NCBI GenBank assembly: GCA_013214425.1
Contig: JABSPN010000082.1
Location: 1-10,117, forward strand
Origin: Flavobacteriaceae bacterium
GTDB taxonomy: Bacteria > Bacteroidota > Bacteroidia > Flavobacteriales > Flavobacteriaceae
DNA length: 10,117 nucleotides
Direction: 5' to 3'
This document shows, in pieces, positions 4,168-10,117 of the stretch (positions are counted from its first letter, which is position 1; every line of letters begins with the position of its first letter). The translations under genes and the position numbers were made by a program. Below the pieces are notes generated by a model. It saw only the letters and a program-made list of their open reading frames with translations, was not told where the DNA came from and did not search any database.

Positions 4168-5373
4168 TTGAATTTTTCGTTTTACATAGCCAAGCGATAT
4201 TTTATTTCTAAAAATAGCAAGAATGCTATCAATATTATTAATGGTTTGTCCTTTGCGATTACCATTATAAGCGCCTTAGTCCTTTTTATTGTATTAGCCG
4301 GTTTCGCCGGATTAAGAGCTGTGAGTTTAAATTACCTGACTTATTTCGATCCTGATCTAAGAATTGAACCGGCAAAAGGGAAAACCATTCTTTTTAAACC
4401 TGAACTTGAAAAACAATTCAGTGAATTAAATGGCGTTGCCCATTATTCTAAAACTATTGAAGAGCGTGTCTTTGTTGAATATAAAAAGAAAAGCTTTCTG
4501 ACGAATATTAAAGGCGTCGATACTTCTTATGCAAATGTGGTTGATTTTGATAGTATTGTTGACTACGGAAATTGGTTCAATAGTAAATTAAGTCAGTCTG
4601 TTATAGGATATGGAATCGCTGATGTCTTGTCGATTAGTATCTATGACTTCGATAATCCGCTGAAACTTATCGTACCCAAGCCAGGGAAAGGTCAAATTTC
4701 TTCTGTAAAAAGTGCTTATAATTCTGAAGCTGTTTTTCCTACTGGGATTTATTTAGTTAATGAAGAAATAGACAAAAAATACGTCTTCACTCCGCTAAAA
4801 CTTGCCCAGTCACTCCTTGGTTATGACAACAACACCATCTCGGCAATAGAATTAAAAGTTGATAAAGGAGTTAATCCTGATCATATGAAGGCTAAAATCG
4901 AGGAACTATTTGATCATTCGGTGCTTGTTAAAAATAAGTATGAGTTGAATAGTGATTTGTATAAAATGCTGAATACAGAAAATGTGGCATCTTATTTAAT
5001 TGGAACCTTAATCGTGATTATTGCTTTATTCAATGTGATTGGTTCTATTATCATGATGATTTTAGATAAAAAGCAAAATCTAAAAACCATGCATGCTTTA
5101 GGCGCTTCCGTTTCAGAAATCAAAAAAATATTTTTCTATCAAGGTGTTATCATGACTACACTCGGAACAATTATAGGAATCGTTCTTGGGTTTATTCTGG
5201 TTTTTTTTCAAAAACAATTTTCATTAGTGATGATTACGCCTACTCAGCCCTGGCCTTTAAATGCAGAGTTTAGTACTGTACTTATCGTATTGTTTACTAT
5301 TACGATATTAGGAATTTTGGCCTCTAAACTAGCTTCAAGAAGAATCAATAAAAAGCTAATTGCTGATAATTAA
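4168..5373 (+). CDS. FtsX/LolE-type ABC transporter permease
   Basis: This is an inner-membrane permease of the MacB/LolCE/FtsX class, which works with an ATPase encoded elsewhere, typically to extract lipoproteins toward the outer membrane. The 401 residues show the class topology. An N-terminal cytoplasmic helix MNFSFYIAKRYFISKNSKNA leads to TM1 at about 25-48. A large periplasmic domain spans about 50-270. TM2 is at 273-297, TM3 at 325-347 and TM4 at 369-389, with a basic C-terminus RRINKKLIADN. The cytoplasmic loop KTMHALGASVSEIKKIFF (306-323) is the conserved coupling helix with the LGAS signature. The start is TTG at 4168-4170, directly abutting the rbfA stop; it matches the expected family N-terminus. 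Assignment as LolC/E rather than FtsX or MacB is by overall similarity and is not certain. No ATPase lies nearby in the window. Confidence 0.88.
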   Translation: MNFSFYIAKRYFISKNSKNAINIINGLSFAITIISALVLFIVLAGFAGLRAVSLNYLTYFDPDLRIEPAKGKTILFKPELEKQFSELNGVAHYSKTIEERVFVEYKKKSFLTNIKGVDTSYANVVDFDSIVDYGNWFNSKLSQSVIGYGIADVLSISIYDFDNPLKLIVPKPGKGQISSVKSAYNSEAVFPTGIYLVNEEIDKKYVFTPLKLAQSLLGYDNNTISAIELKVDKGVNPDHMKAKIEELFDHSVLVKNKYELNSDLYKMLNTENVASYLIGTLIVIIALFNVIGSIIMMILDKKQNLKTMHALGASVSEIKKIFFYQGVIMTTLGTIIGIVLGFILVFFQKQFSLVMITPTQPWPLNAEFSTVLIVLFTITILGILASKLASRRINKKLIADN

Positions 5374-5445
5374 AACGAGGTTAAATTTTAGGTTCTTTGC
5401 TTCGACTCCACTCAGTACTACTAAGCTAAGAATGTCCTTGACATC

Positions 5446-6438
5446 TCAACTAAACGCAACGTGAGCAAATTTTTCAAGGACTTCGTCAAAAACAGCAAAT
5501 ACATCTTTTGAATCATCAGACGTTACCATTTTTGTTCGGTATTCTTTAAAGTTCGGAATGCCTTTAAAATAATTGGTATAGTGTCTTCTGGTCTCAAAAA
5601 CACCCAATCGTTCACCCTTCCAATCAATACTCATTTGTAAGTGACGTCTGGCAGCATCTACTCGCTCTTCCATATTAGGTTTCGGTAAATGTTCTCCTGT
5701 TTCAAAATAGTGTTTTACTTGCTTAAAGAACCATGGATTTCCAATCGTAGCTCTTCCAATCATTGCGCCATCAAGTCCAAATTCATCGCGCATTAACATC
5801 GCCTTTTCCGGAGAATTTACATCCCCATTTCCAAAAACAGGAATGTGCATTCTTGGATTGTTTTTTACCTCGGCAATAGGAACCCAATTGGCTTCACCTT
5901 TGTACATTTGCGCTCTTGTTCTACCATGAATGGCAATAGCAGCACAGCCTACATCTTGTAATCGTTCAGCTACCTCAACAATTTTGATAGCATCATGATC
6001 CCATCCTAATCGTGTTTTAACGGTTACAGGTAACTTCGTGTGTTTCACCATTTCTCTGGTAAGCTTAACCATTAAGGCGATGTCTTTGAGTATGCCTGCT
6101 CCAGCTCCTTTTGAAACAACTTTTTTAACGGGACAACCAAAATTGATATCGATAATGTCTGGATTTGACTTTTCTACAATTTCAACCGACTTTAGCATAG
6201 AATCTAAGTTAGCTCCAAAAATCTGAATTCCAACCGGACGTTCCTTTTCGTAAATATCGAGTTTCATCGTACTTTTCGCTGCATCGCGAATCAATCCTTC
6301 CGAGGAAATAAATTCAGTATACACAACATCTGCCCCTTGCTCTTTACACAAAGCTCTGAAAGGAGGATCACTAACATCTTCCATTGGCGCCAAAAGCAAT
6401 GGAAAATCAGGAAGTTCTATTTCAGCTATTTTAACCAC
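5446..6438 (-). CDS. dusB: tRNA dihydrouridine synthase, DusB type
   Basis: This FMN- and NADPH-dependent enzyme reduces specific uridines in tRNA D-loops to dihydrouridine. The 330-residue product opens MVKIAEIELPDFPLLLAPME, then DVSDPPFRAL, the FMN-binding entry of the TIM barrel. IDINFGCPVKKVVSKGAGAG (97-115) carries the catalytic Cys102. Lys141 (VKTRLGW) and His171 (IHGRTRAQMYKG) are the expected FMN and uridine contacts. VFGNGDV (201-207) and GAMIGRATIGNPWFF (224-238) bind the FMN phosphate. A helical C-terminal domain follows with RRHYTNYFKGIP. The start is GTG at 6438-6436; the residues after it (VKI) match the usual MVKI start of relatives, so no upstream ATG is needed. It lies 28 bases after the Smr gene and has a perfect -7 box in that gap. 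It converges with the permease gene. Confidence 0.94.
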   Translation of the reverse strand: MVKIAEIELPDFPLLLAPMEDVSDPPFRALCKEQGADVVYTEFISSEGLIRDAAKSTMKLDIYEKERPVGIQIFGANLDSMLKSVEIVEKSNPDIIDINFGCPVKKVVSKGAGAGILKDIALMVKLTREMVKHTKLPVTVKTRLGWDHDAIKIVEVAERLQDVGCAAIAIHGRTRAQMYKGEANWVPIAEVKNNPRMHIPVFGNGDVNSPEKAMLMRDEFGLDGAMIGRATIGNPWFFKQVKHYFETGEHLPKPNMEERVDAARRHLQMSIDWKGERLGVFETRRHYTNYFKGIPNFKEYRTKMVTSDDSKDVFAVFDEVLEKFAHVAFS

Positions 6439-6454
6439 TTAAATTTATTTTCTA

Positions 6455-6462
6455 CAAAAGTA
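6455..6462 (-). promoter_or_regulatory. -7 box upstream of dusB
   Basis: Read leftward, TACTTTTG (6462-6455) is an exact TAnnTTTG match in the 28-base gap between the Smr gene and dusB, 16 bases before the GTG start. No -33 TTG is evident in the end of the Smr gene. dusB may be expressed both from here and by read-through. Confidence 0.5.
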
Positions 6463-6466
6463 ATAA

Positions 6467-7009
6467 TTAACGCGAAACATTTTGATAAATATACACTTCT
6501 GTCGCTCCCTGTCCATATTTTACATAACTCGCATCATAAAATTTAATACGGTCGTAACGTCTCAACATACTGTACAAATCGGCTTTTAATACCCCATCTC
6601 CAACACCATGTATCAATACTAATTTAGACTGACGTTGTTTTATCGCCAATTCTACATGATATTTTGCCACATCTAATTGCTTGGTCAAAATTTCATAATT
6701 GCTCATACCATGTTTAGACTTCACTAGCTTTTCAATATGCAGATCTATGACCAACACAGCCTCATCTCTTTCTTTAGGTTTAACGCTGCGTTTGTGCTGC
6801 TTTTTAAAGTTCTCTTTTTGACTCATGGCCTGTTGAATTCCATTAAAATGAAATTCTCCTCTAGCGACTTTTACCAGTTTTTGCCTCTGAAAGCGCATAG
6901 GAAAGCCTTCGTCTGTCTCAATAGTTATCATGTCATTTTCGATTGAAATAACTATTCCATTGATGTCTTCGTCTATTGCTGAAACCGTATCATTTATTTT
7001 AAAATCCAT
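6467..7009 (-). CDS. Smr-domain protein with N-terminal beta-barrel-like segment
   Basis: This is a stand-alone Smr (small MutS-related) protein, 180 residues. The N-terminal 50 residues (MDFKINDTVSAIDEDINGIV... then GFPMRFQRQKLVKV) resemble a small SH3- or KOW-like barrel of the type seen in MutS2 and DUF2027 proteins. A basic linker (about 65-85) contains KKQHKRSVKPKERDE. The Smr domain (about 86-180) has VIDLHIEKLV, the LDxH-like motif, and LVLIHGVGDGVLKADLYSML, the HGxGxGxL motif, and ends EVYIYQN. Some Smr domains nick DNA or cleave RNA, with recent family work on ribosome-collision rescue. The substrate here is unknown; the setting among lepA, dusB and rbfA would fit a translation role, but that is inference. 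Start ATG 7009 is preceded by a perfect -7 box. Confidence 0.88.
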   Translation of the reverse strand: MDFKINDTVSAIDEDINGIVISIENDMITIETDEGFPMRFQRQKLVKVARGEFHFNGIQQAMSQKENFKKQHKRSVKPKERDEAVLVIDLHIEKLVKSKHGMSNYEILTKQLDVAKYHVELAIKQRQSKLVLIHGVGDGVLKADLYSMLRRYDRIKFYDASYVKYGQGATEVYIYQNVSR

Positions 7010-7028
7010 GAGGGTTAAATTAACTTTT

Positions 7029-7036
7029 CAAAATTA
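7029..7036 (-). promoter_or_regulatory. -7 box of the Smr gene promoter
   Basis: Read leftward, TAATTTTG (7036-7029) is an exact TAnnTTTG match, 19 bases before the ATG. A TTG at 7053-7051 is only 14 bases upstream of it, shorter than the usual spacing, so the -33 assignment is doubtful. Confidence 0.55.
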
Positions 7037-7094
7037 TTACATTTTTTAGACAAGTCTCTCATCATTTAAAACTTACTTATGTGAGTAAAACCTT

Positions 7095-7102
7095 TATATT
7101 TG
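7095..7102 (+). promoter_or_regulatory. -7 box of the lepA promoter
   Basis: TATATTTG is an exact TAnnTTTG match followed by CACC, 21 bases before the lepA ATG at 7124. TTA at 7073-7075 is 19 bases upstream, a plausible weak -33 element. The leader would be only about 15 bases. Confidence 0.7.
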
Positions 7103-7123
7103 CACCTTTAGCGAGTTAGAGAA

Positions 7124-8920
7124 ATGAAGAACATAAGAAATTTTTGCATTATTGCCCACATTGATCACGGAAAGAGTACGTTGGCAGATCGTTTATTAGA
7201 CTTTACTGGATCTGTTACCGATAGAGAAAAGCAAGATCAATTATTAGATAACATGGATTTAGAACGTGAACGTGGAATCACAATTAAATCTCATGCCATT
7301 CAAATGGAGTATACTTACAAAGGAGAAGAGTATATCTTAAACCTTATCGATACTCCTGGTCACGTTGATTTTTCTTATGAAGTTTCTCGATCAATCGCTG
7401 CTTGTGAAGGAGCGCTTTTAGTTGTTGATGCGGCACAAAGTATTCAGGCACAAACTATTTCTAATTTATACCTGGCTTTAGAATGTGACTTAGAGATCAT
7501 TCCTGTTTTAAATAAAGTTGACTTACCCAGTGCCAACCCTGAAGAAGTAACCGACGATATCGTTGATCTTTTGGGTTGTGATGCTGAAGAAGTTATTCCT
7601 GCCAGTGCAAAAACCGGTATTGGAATTGAAGATATTTTAGAAGCTATTATTGAACGTATTCCTGCTCCTGAAGGAAATCCAGATGAATCGTTACAAGCTT
7701 TGATTTTCGATTCAGTTTACAATCCTTTTAGAGGAGTTGAAACGTATTTTAGAATATTAAATGGTTCTATTAAAAAAGGACAACAAATTAAATTTTTAGC
7801 AACCGATAAATCTTACTATGCCGACGAAGTTGGGACTTTGAAATTAAATCAGGTGGTTAAAAAAGAAATCAAAACCGGAGATGTTGGATACCTGATTACA
7901 GGAATTAAAGATGCTCGTGAGGTAAAGGTTGGTGATACTATTACTGATGCTAAAAATCCGACACAAAATGCTATTGAGGGATTTGAAGATGTAAAGCCTA
8001 TGGTATTTGCTGGAATTTATCCAGTAGACACTGAAGATTATGAAGAGTTAAGAGCTTCTATGGAAAAACTTCAGTTAAATGATGCTTCTCTTGTTTTTAC
8101 TCCTGAAAGTTCTGCTGCCTTAGGTTTTGGGTTCCGTTGTGGTTTCTTAGGAATGCTCCATATGGAAATTATTCAAGAGCGATTAGAAAGGGAGTTTAAC
8201 ATGACTGTTATTACTACTGTTCCTAACGTAAGTTACCATGCCTTTACGAAAAAGAACCCTAACGATATTATTATTGTAAACAATCCAACCGATTTACCTG
8301 ACCCTTCAGGTATGGATCGTGTTGAAGAACCTTATATAAAAGCGAGTATCATTACCAAGTCAGATTTTGTTGGAAATGTCATGTCACTTTGTATTGAAAA
8401 AAGAGGAATCATTACCAATCAAACTTACCTAACACCTCAACGTGTTGAATTGAGTTTTGATATGCCTTTAGCTGAAATCGTATTTGATTTTTACGATCGT
8501 TTAAAAACTGTTTCCAAAGGATATGCTTCTTTTGATTATTCCCCTATTGGTATGAGAGAATCAAAACTTGTTCGTGTCGATATTCTCTTGAATGGTCAAC
8601 AAGTTGATGCGCTTTCTGCTCTAATACATTTTGACAATGCCTATACCATTGGTAAAAAGATGTGTGAAAAGCTAAAAGAATTAATCCCAAGACAGCAATT
8701 TGATATTCCTATTCAGGCAGCTATCGGAGCTAAGATTATTTCCAGAGAAACCATCAAAGCTTTACGGAAAGATGTAACAGCCAAATGTTACGGTGGAGAT
8801 ATTTCACGTAAACGTAAGCTACTTGAAAAGCAGAAAAAGGGTAAAAAACGAATGCGTCAAGTTGGAAATGTAGAAATTCCTCAACAGGCATTCATGGCTG
8901 TATTAAAACTTAACGATTAA
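7124..8920 (+). CDS. lepA: Elongation factor 4 (LepA), translational GTPase
   Basis: LepA is a ribosome-bound GTPase implicated in back-translocation, 30S assembly and stress tolerance. The 598-residue product has the normal family length. Its G domain shows the P-loop AHIDHGKST (11-19), switch I RERGITIK (48-55), DTPGHVDF (76-83) and NKVD (130-133). Domain II follows from about residue 190 (FDSVYNPFRGVETYFRI), then the EF-G-like domains III and V, including FRCGFLGMLHMEIIQERLER. The LepA-specific C-terminal domain has AAIGAKIISRETIKALRKDV, TAKCYGGDISRKRKLLEKQK and KKGKKRMRQVGNVEIPQQAF, with the invariant CYGGDISRKRKLL block. It begins at the only suitable ATG, close behind a good promoter box. 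It has no partner gene in the same direction; a convergent lipoprotein gene overlaps its last four bases. Confidence 0.99.
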   Translation: MKNIRNFCIIAHIDHGKSTLADRLLDFTGSVTDREKQDQLLDNMDLERERGITIKSHAIQMEYTYKGEEYILNLIDTPGHVDFSYEVSRSIAACEGALLVVDAAQSIQAQTISNLYLALECDLEIIPVLNKVDLPSANPEEVTDDIVDLLGCDAEEVIPASAKTGIGIEDILEAIIERIPAPEGNPDESLQALIFDSVYNPFRGVETYFRILNGSIKKGQQIKFLATDKSYYADEVGTLKLNQVVKKEIKTGDVGYLITGIKDAREVKVGDTITDAKNPTQNAIEGFEDVKPMVFAGIYPVDTEDYEELRASMEKLQLNDASLVFTPESSAALGFGFRCGFLGMLHMEIIQERLEREFNMTVITTVPNVSYHAFTKKNPNDIIIVNNPTDLPDPSGMDRVEEPYIKASIITKSDFVGNVMSLCIEKRGIITNQTYLTPQRVELSFDMPLAEIVFDFYDRLKTVSKGYASFDYSPIGMRESKLVRVDILLNGQQVDALSALIHFDNAYTIGKKMCEKLKELIPRQQFDIPIQAAIGAKIISRETIKALRKDVTAKCYGGDISRKRKLLEKQKKGKKRMRQVGNVEIPQQAFMAVLKLND

Positions 8921-8932
8921 CATTGCGTTAAG
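8909..8932. terminator. Weak hairpin at the lepA/lipoprotein convergent stops
   Basis: CTTAACG (8909-8915) and CGTTAAG (8926-8932) form a perfect 7-bp inverted repeat with a 10-base loop that contains both stop codons. There is no T-run on either side, so it is not a typical rho-independent terminator. It is the only hairpin I see between these convergent genes. Confidence 0.3.
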
Positions 8933-9168
8933 GCTGCCAACTGTGCTGCTATAGACCCTGTTGGATCACCACAAGAATCACGTTGTGCTTCTAATGCGTT
9001 TCTAACTGTTATACAATTTTCTGTAGTAGGATCTGCGGTAAATGCTGCAATAGCATCAGCTGCATCTTGAGCCGCTTGTGGACATGAAATACCAGAAGAG
9101 CTGTCATCGTCGTTTGAACAAGAACTAAATACAACAATACAAACAAAAAGGAGTAGTAATTTTTTCAT
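8917..9168 (-). CDS. Small cysteine-rich lipoprotein
   Basis: This is an 83-residue predicted lipoprotein. MKKLLLLFVCIVVFSSC is a lipoprotein signal peptide with lipobox FSSC and the lipidated Cys17. An acidic and serine tether, SNDDDSSSG, follows, the usual form for Bacteroidota outer-membrane lipoproteins. The mature part has four more cysteines (29, 52, 66, 83) in an Ala-rich helical pattern: CPQAAQDAADAIAAF, then PTTENCITVRNALEAQRDSC and a C-terminal ALTQC. It probably forms a small helical bundle tied by two disulfides. The start at 9168 is chosen because it begins the signal peptide; a longer frame to 9228 only adds residues without signal character. I recognise the general flavobacterial type but not a function. 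Its stop codon overlaps that of lepA on the other strand by four bases. Confidence 0.85.
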   Translation of the reverse strand: MKKLLLLFVCIVVFSSCSNDDDSSSGISCPQAAQDAADAIAAFTADPTTENCITVRNALEAQRDSCGDPTGSIAAQLAALTQC

Positions 9169-9247
9169 CTTTGAGGGGTTTTGAATCATAATTGATAAAC
9201 AAGTAACGAACTTTTTTAAAAATTTCAAAAAAGAAATTCGATCTCTC

Positions 9248-9278
9248 TTGATGACTAATGCGAATATTCCTTTATTTG
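9248..9278 (+). promoter_or_regulatory. Possible promoter of the metallo-hydrolase gene
   Basis: TTG at 9248-9250 is followed after 20 bases by TTTATTTG (9271-9278), one mismatch from TAnnTTTG, 18 bases before the ATG at 9297. Spacing is right but the box is imperfect. Confidence 0.35.
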
Positions 9279-9296
9279 TAAAAATAATCGTATTCC

Positions 9297-10117
9297 ATGA
9301 ATTTATATCCCATAGAAGCTGGTCATTTCAAATTAGATGGTGGTGCCATGTTTGGAGTGGTTCCCAAATCGATTTGGAGTAAAACCAATCCAGCCGATGA
9401 AAAAAATATGATCGATATCGCTGCAAGGTGCTTACTGGTCGAAGATGGAAATCGACTCACATTAATTGATACAGGAATGGGGGATAAACAATCTGAAAAA
9501 TTCTACAGTTACTATTATCAATGGGGAGATCATTCCATCGATACATCTTTAGCAAAATATGGTTTTTACAGAGATGATATTACTGATATTTTTATGACTC
9601 ACTTACACTTCGATCATTGTGGTGGAAGCATTCAATGGAATAGAGATCGTACCGGTTACGAACCTGCTTTTAAAAACGCTAAGTTCTGGACCAATAAAAG
9701 TCATTGGGACTGGGCCGTCAATCCAAATGCCCGAGAAAAGGCTTCTTTTTTAAAAGAAAACCTACTTCCAATGCAAGAATCGGGTCATCTTCATTTTATG
9801 AAAGAGCCTGAAAACGGCACTGATTTTATTCAAAACTCAGAACTGGATTTTGGCGTTTTGTATATTGATGGACATACAGAAAAACAAATGATTCCGCATA
9901 TCAACTATAACGGAAAGACTATTTGTTTTATGGCCGATTTAATGACAACGCTGGGGCATTTAAAATTTCCTTATGTTACTGGATATGATACAAGACCCTT
10001 ATTAAGTCTTGACGAGAAAAGTAAATTCTTAAATCTTGCTACAACTAATAATTATTATTTATTTTTGGAGCACGATGCTCATAATGAGATCGTAACTGTA
10101 CAGCAAACAGAAAGAGG
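9297..10117 (+). CDS. Metallo-beta-lactamase-fold hydrolase, 3' end beyond window
   Basis: 273 full codons are visible, without stop, from ATG 9297; the frame runs off the right edge. The product begins MNLYPIEAGHFKLDGGAMFG. It has the MBL-fold first strands (residues 39-60, ending LTLIDTG) and the zinc signature THLHFDHCGG (101-110), giving ligands His102, His104, Asp106 and His107. Further ligands are likely His193 (IDGHTEKQ), Asp214 (FMADL) and His259 (FLEHDAHNE). All metal residues expected for a dinuclear site are present. The order and spacing resemble the lactonase/hydroxyacylglutathione-hydrolase-like branch, including AHL-lactonase relatives, but substrate cannot be told from sequence. 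There is no signal peptide, so it is probably cytoplasmic. By family length, only a short C-terminal piece should be missing. It is divergent from the lipoprotein gene across 128 bases. Confidence 0.9.
   Translation, partial: MNLYPIEAGHFKLDGGAMFGVVPKSIWSKTNPADEKNMIDIAARCLLVEDGNRLTLIDTGMGDKQSEKFYSYYYQWGDHSIDTSLAKYGFYRDDITDIFMTHLHFDHCGGSIQWNRDRTGYEPAFKNAKFWTNKSHWDWAVNPNAREKASFLKENLLPMQESGHLHFMKEPENGTDFIQNSELDFGVLYIDGHTEKQMIPHINYNGKTICFMADLMTTLGHLKFPYVTGYDTRPLLSLDEKSKFLNLATTNNYYLFLEHDAHNEIVTVQQTER

Noticed and set aside
6038..6946. Three rightward open frames of 62-69 residues inside dusB and the Smr gene.
   Set aside because: They are antisense to conserved genes, with no promoter and no recognisable protein character.
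9169..9228. N-terminal extension of the small lipoprotein to 9228.
   Set aside because: The signal peptide and lipobox only make sense starting at 9168, and an extension would bury the signal.
9210..9232. Inverted repeat CTTTTTT...AAAAAAG in the lipoprotein/hydrolase spacer.
   Set aside because: It is pure A/T apart from the ends, gives a very weak stem, and is expected by chance in this AT-rich DNA; its position between divergent genes does not suit a terminator.
1..10117. CRISPR array, prophage, insertion sequence or defence island.
   Set aside because: I saw no spaced direct repeats, transposase, integrase or nuclease cluster; nearly all space is filled by housekeeping genes and no gap exceeds about 190 bases.

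Overview
The window is ordinary chromosomal core sequence from a member of the Bacteroidota, almost certainly a Flavobacteriaceae-type marine or host-associated bacterium. The evidence is the AT-rich, TAA-favouring coding, the protein sequences themselves (flavobacterial-type DUF177, PdxA, RbfA, FtsX-like permease, DusB, Smr and LepA), the gene neighbourhood fabH-rpmF-DUF177-pdxA / ribE and mce / rbfA-permease, a PID-CTERM-type small protein, and repeated matches to the Bacteroidota promoter -7 box TAnnTTTG in front of genes. No mobile element, CRISPR array or phage gene is visible, and I did not find a new multi-gene system.

Layout. Positions 1-2234 are a leftward block: the 5' part of fabH (fatty acid synthesis initiation), rpmF (ribosomal protein L32), a YceD/DUF177 protein and pdxA (pyridoxal phosphate synthesis). 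ribE (riboflavin synthase) runs rightward from a 37-bp divergent spacer shared with pdxA. A bidirectional hairpin separates ribE from a leftward 67-residue PID-CTERM-like membrane peptide, followed by a leftward tRNA with anticodon CAU and leftward mce (methylmalonyl-CoA epimerase). Divergent from mce is the rbfA-permease pair (ribosome maturation factor, then a LolC/E- or FtsX-type lipoprotein-export permease with no gap between them). Then leftward come dusB (tRNA dihydrouridine synthase) and an Smr-domain protein, divergent from lepA (elongation factor 4). A small cysteine-rich lipoprotein gene converges on lepA with a 4-base overlap. A rightward metallo-beta-lactamase-fold hydrolase runs off the right edge.

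The genes are mainly housekeeping: translation (rpmF, rbfA, dusB, lepA, tRNA), cofactors (pdxA, ribE), lipid and propionate metabolism (fabH, mce) and envelope (permease, lipoprotein, PID-CTERM peptide).

The most notable points are defects in otherwise conserved genes. fabH has an in-frame TAA at codon 43 and pdxA an in-frame TAG at codon 56. In each case the reading frame continues intact on the other side. The tRNA has a mismatched third acceptor pair. These could be real recent mutations or base errors in the assembly. The second notable point is a run of A- and T-tracts spaced about 10.4 bp apart in front of fabH, which predicts curved DNA. The third is a set of very compact regulatory junctions: a nearly leaderless rbfA, back-to-back pdxA/ribE promoters, and a terminator built over the ribE stop codon.
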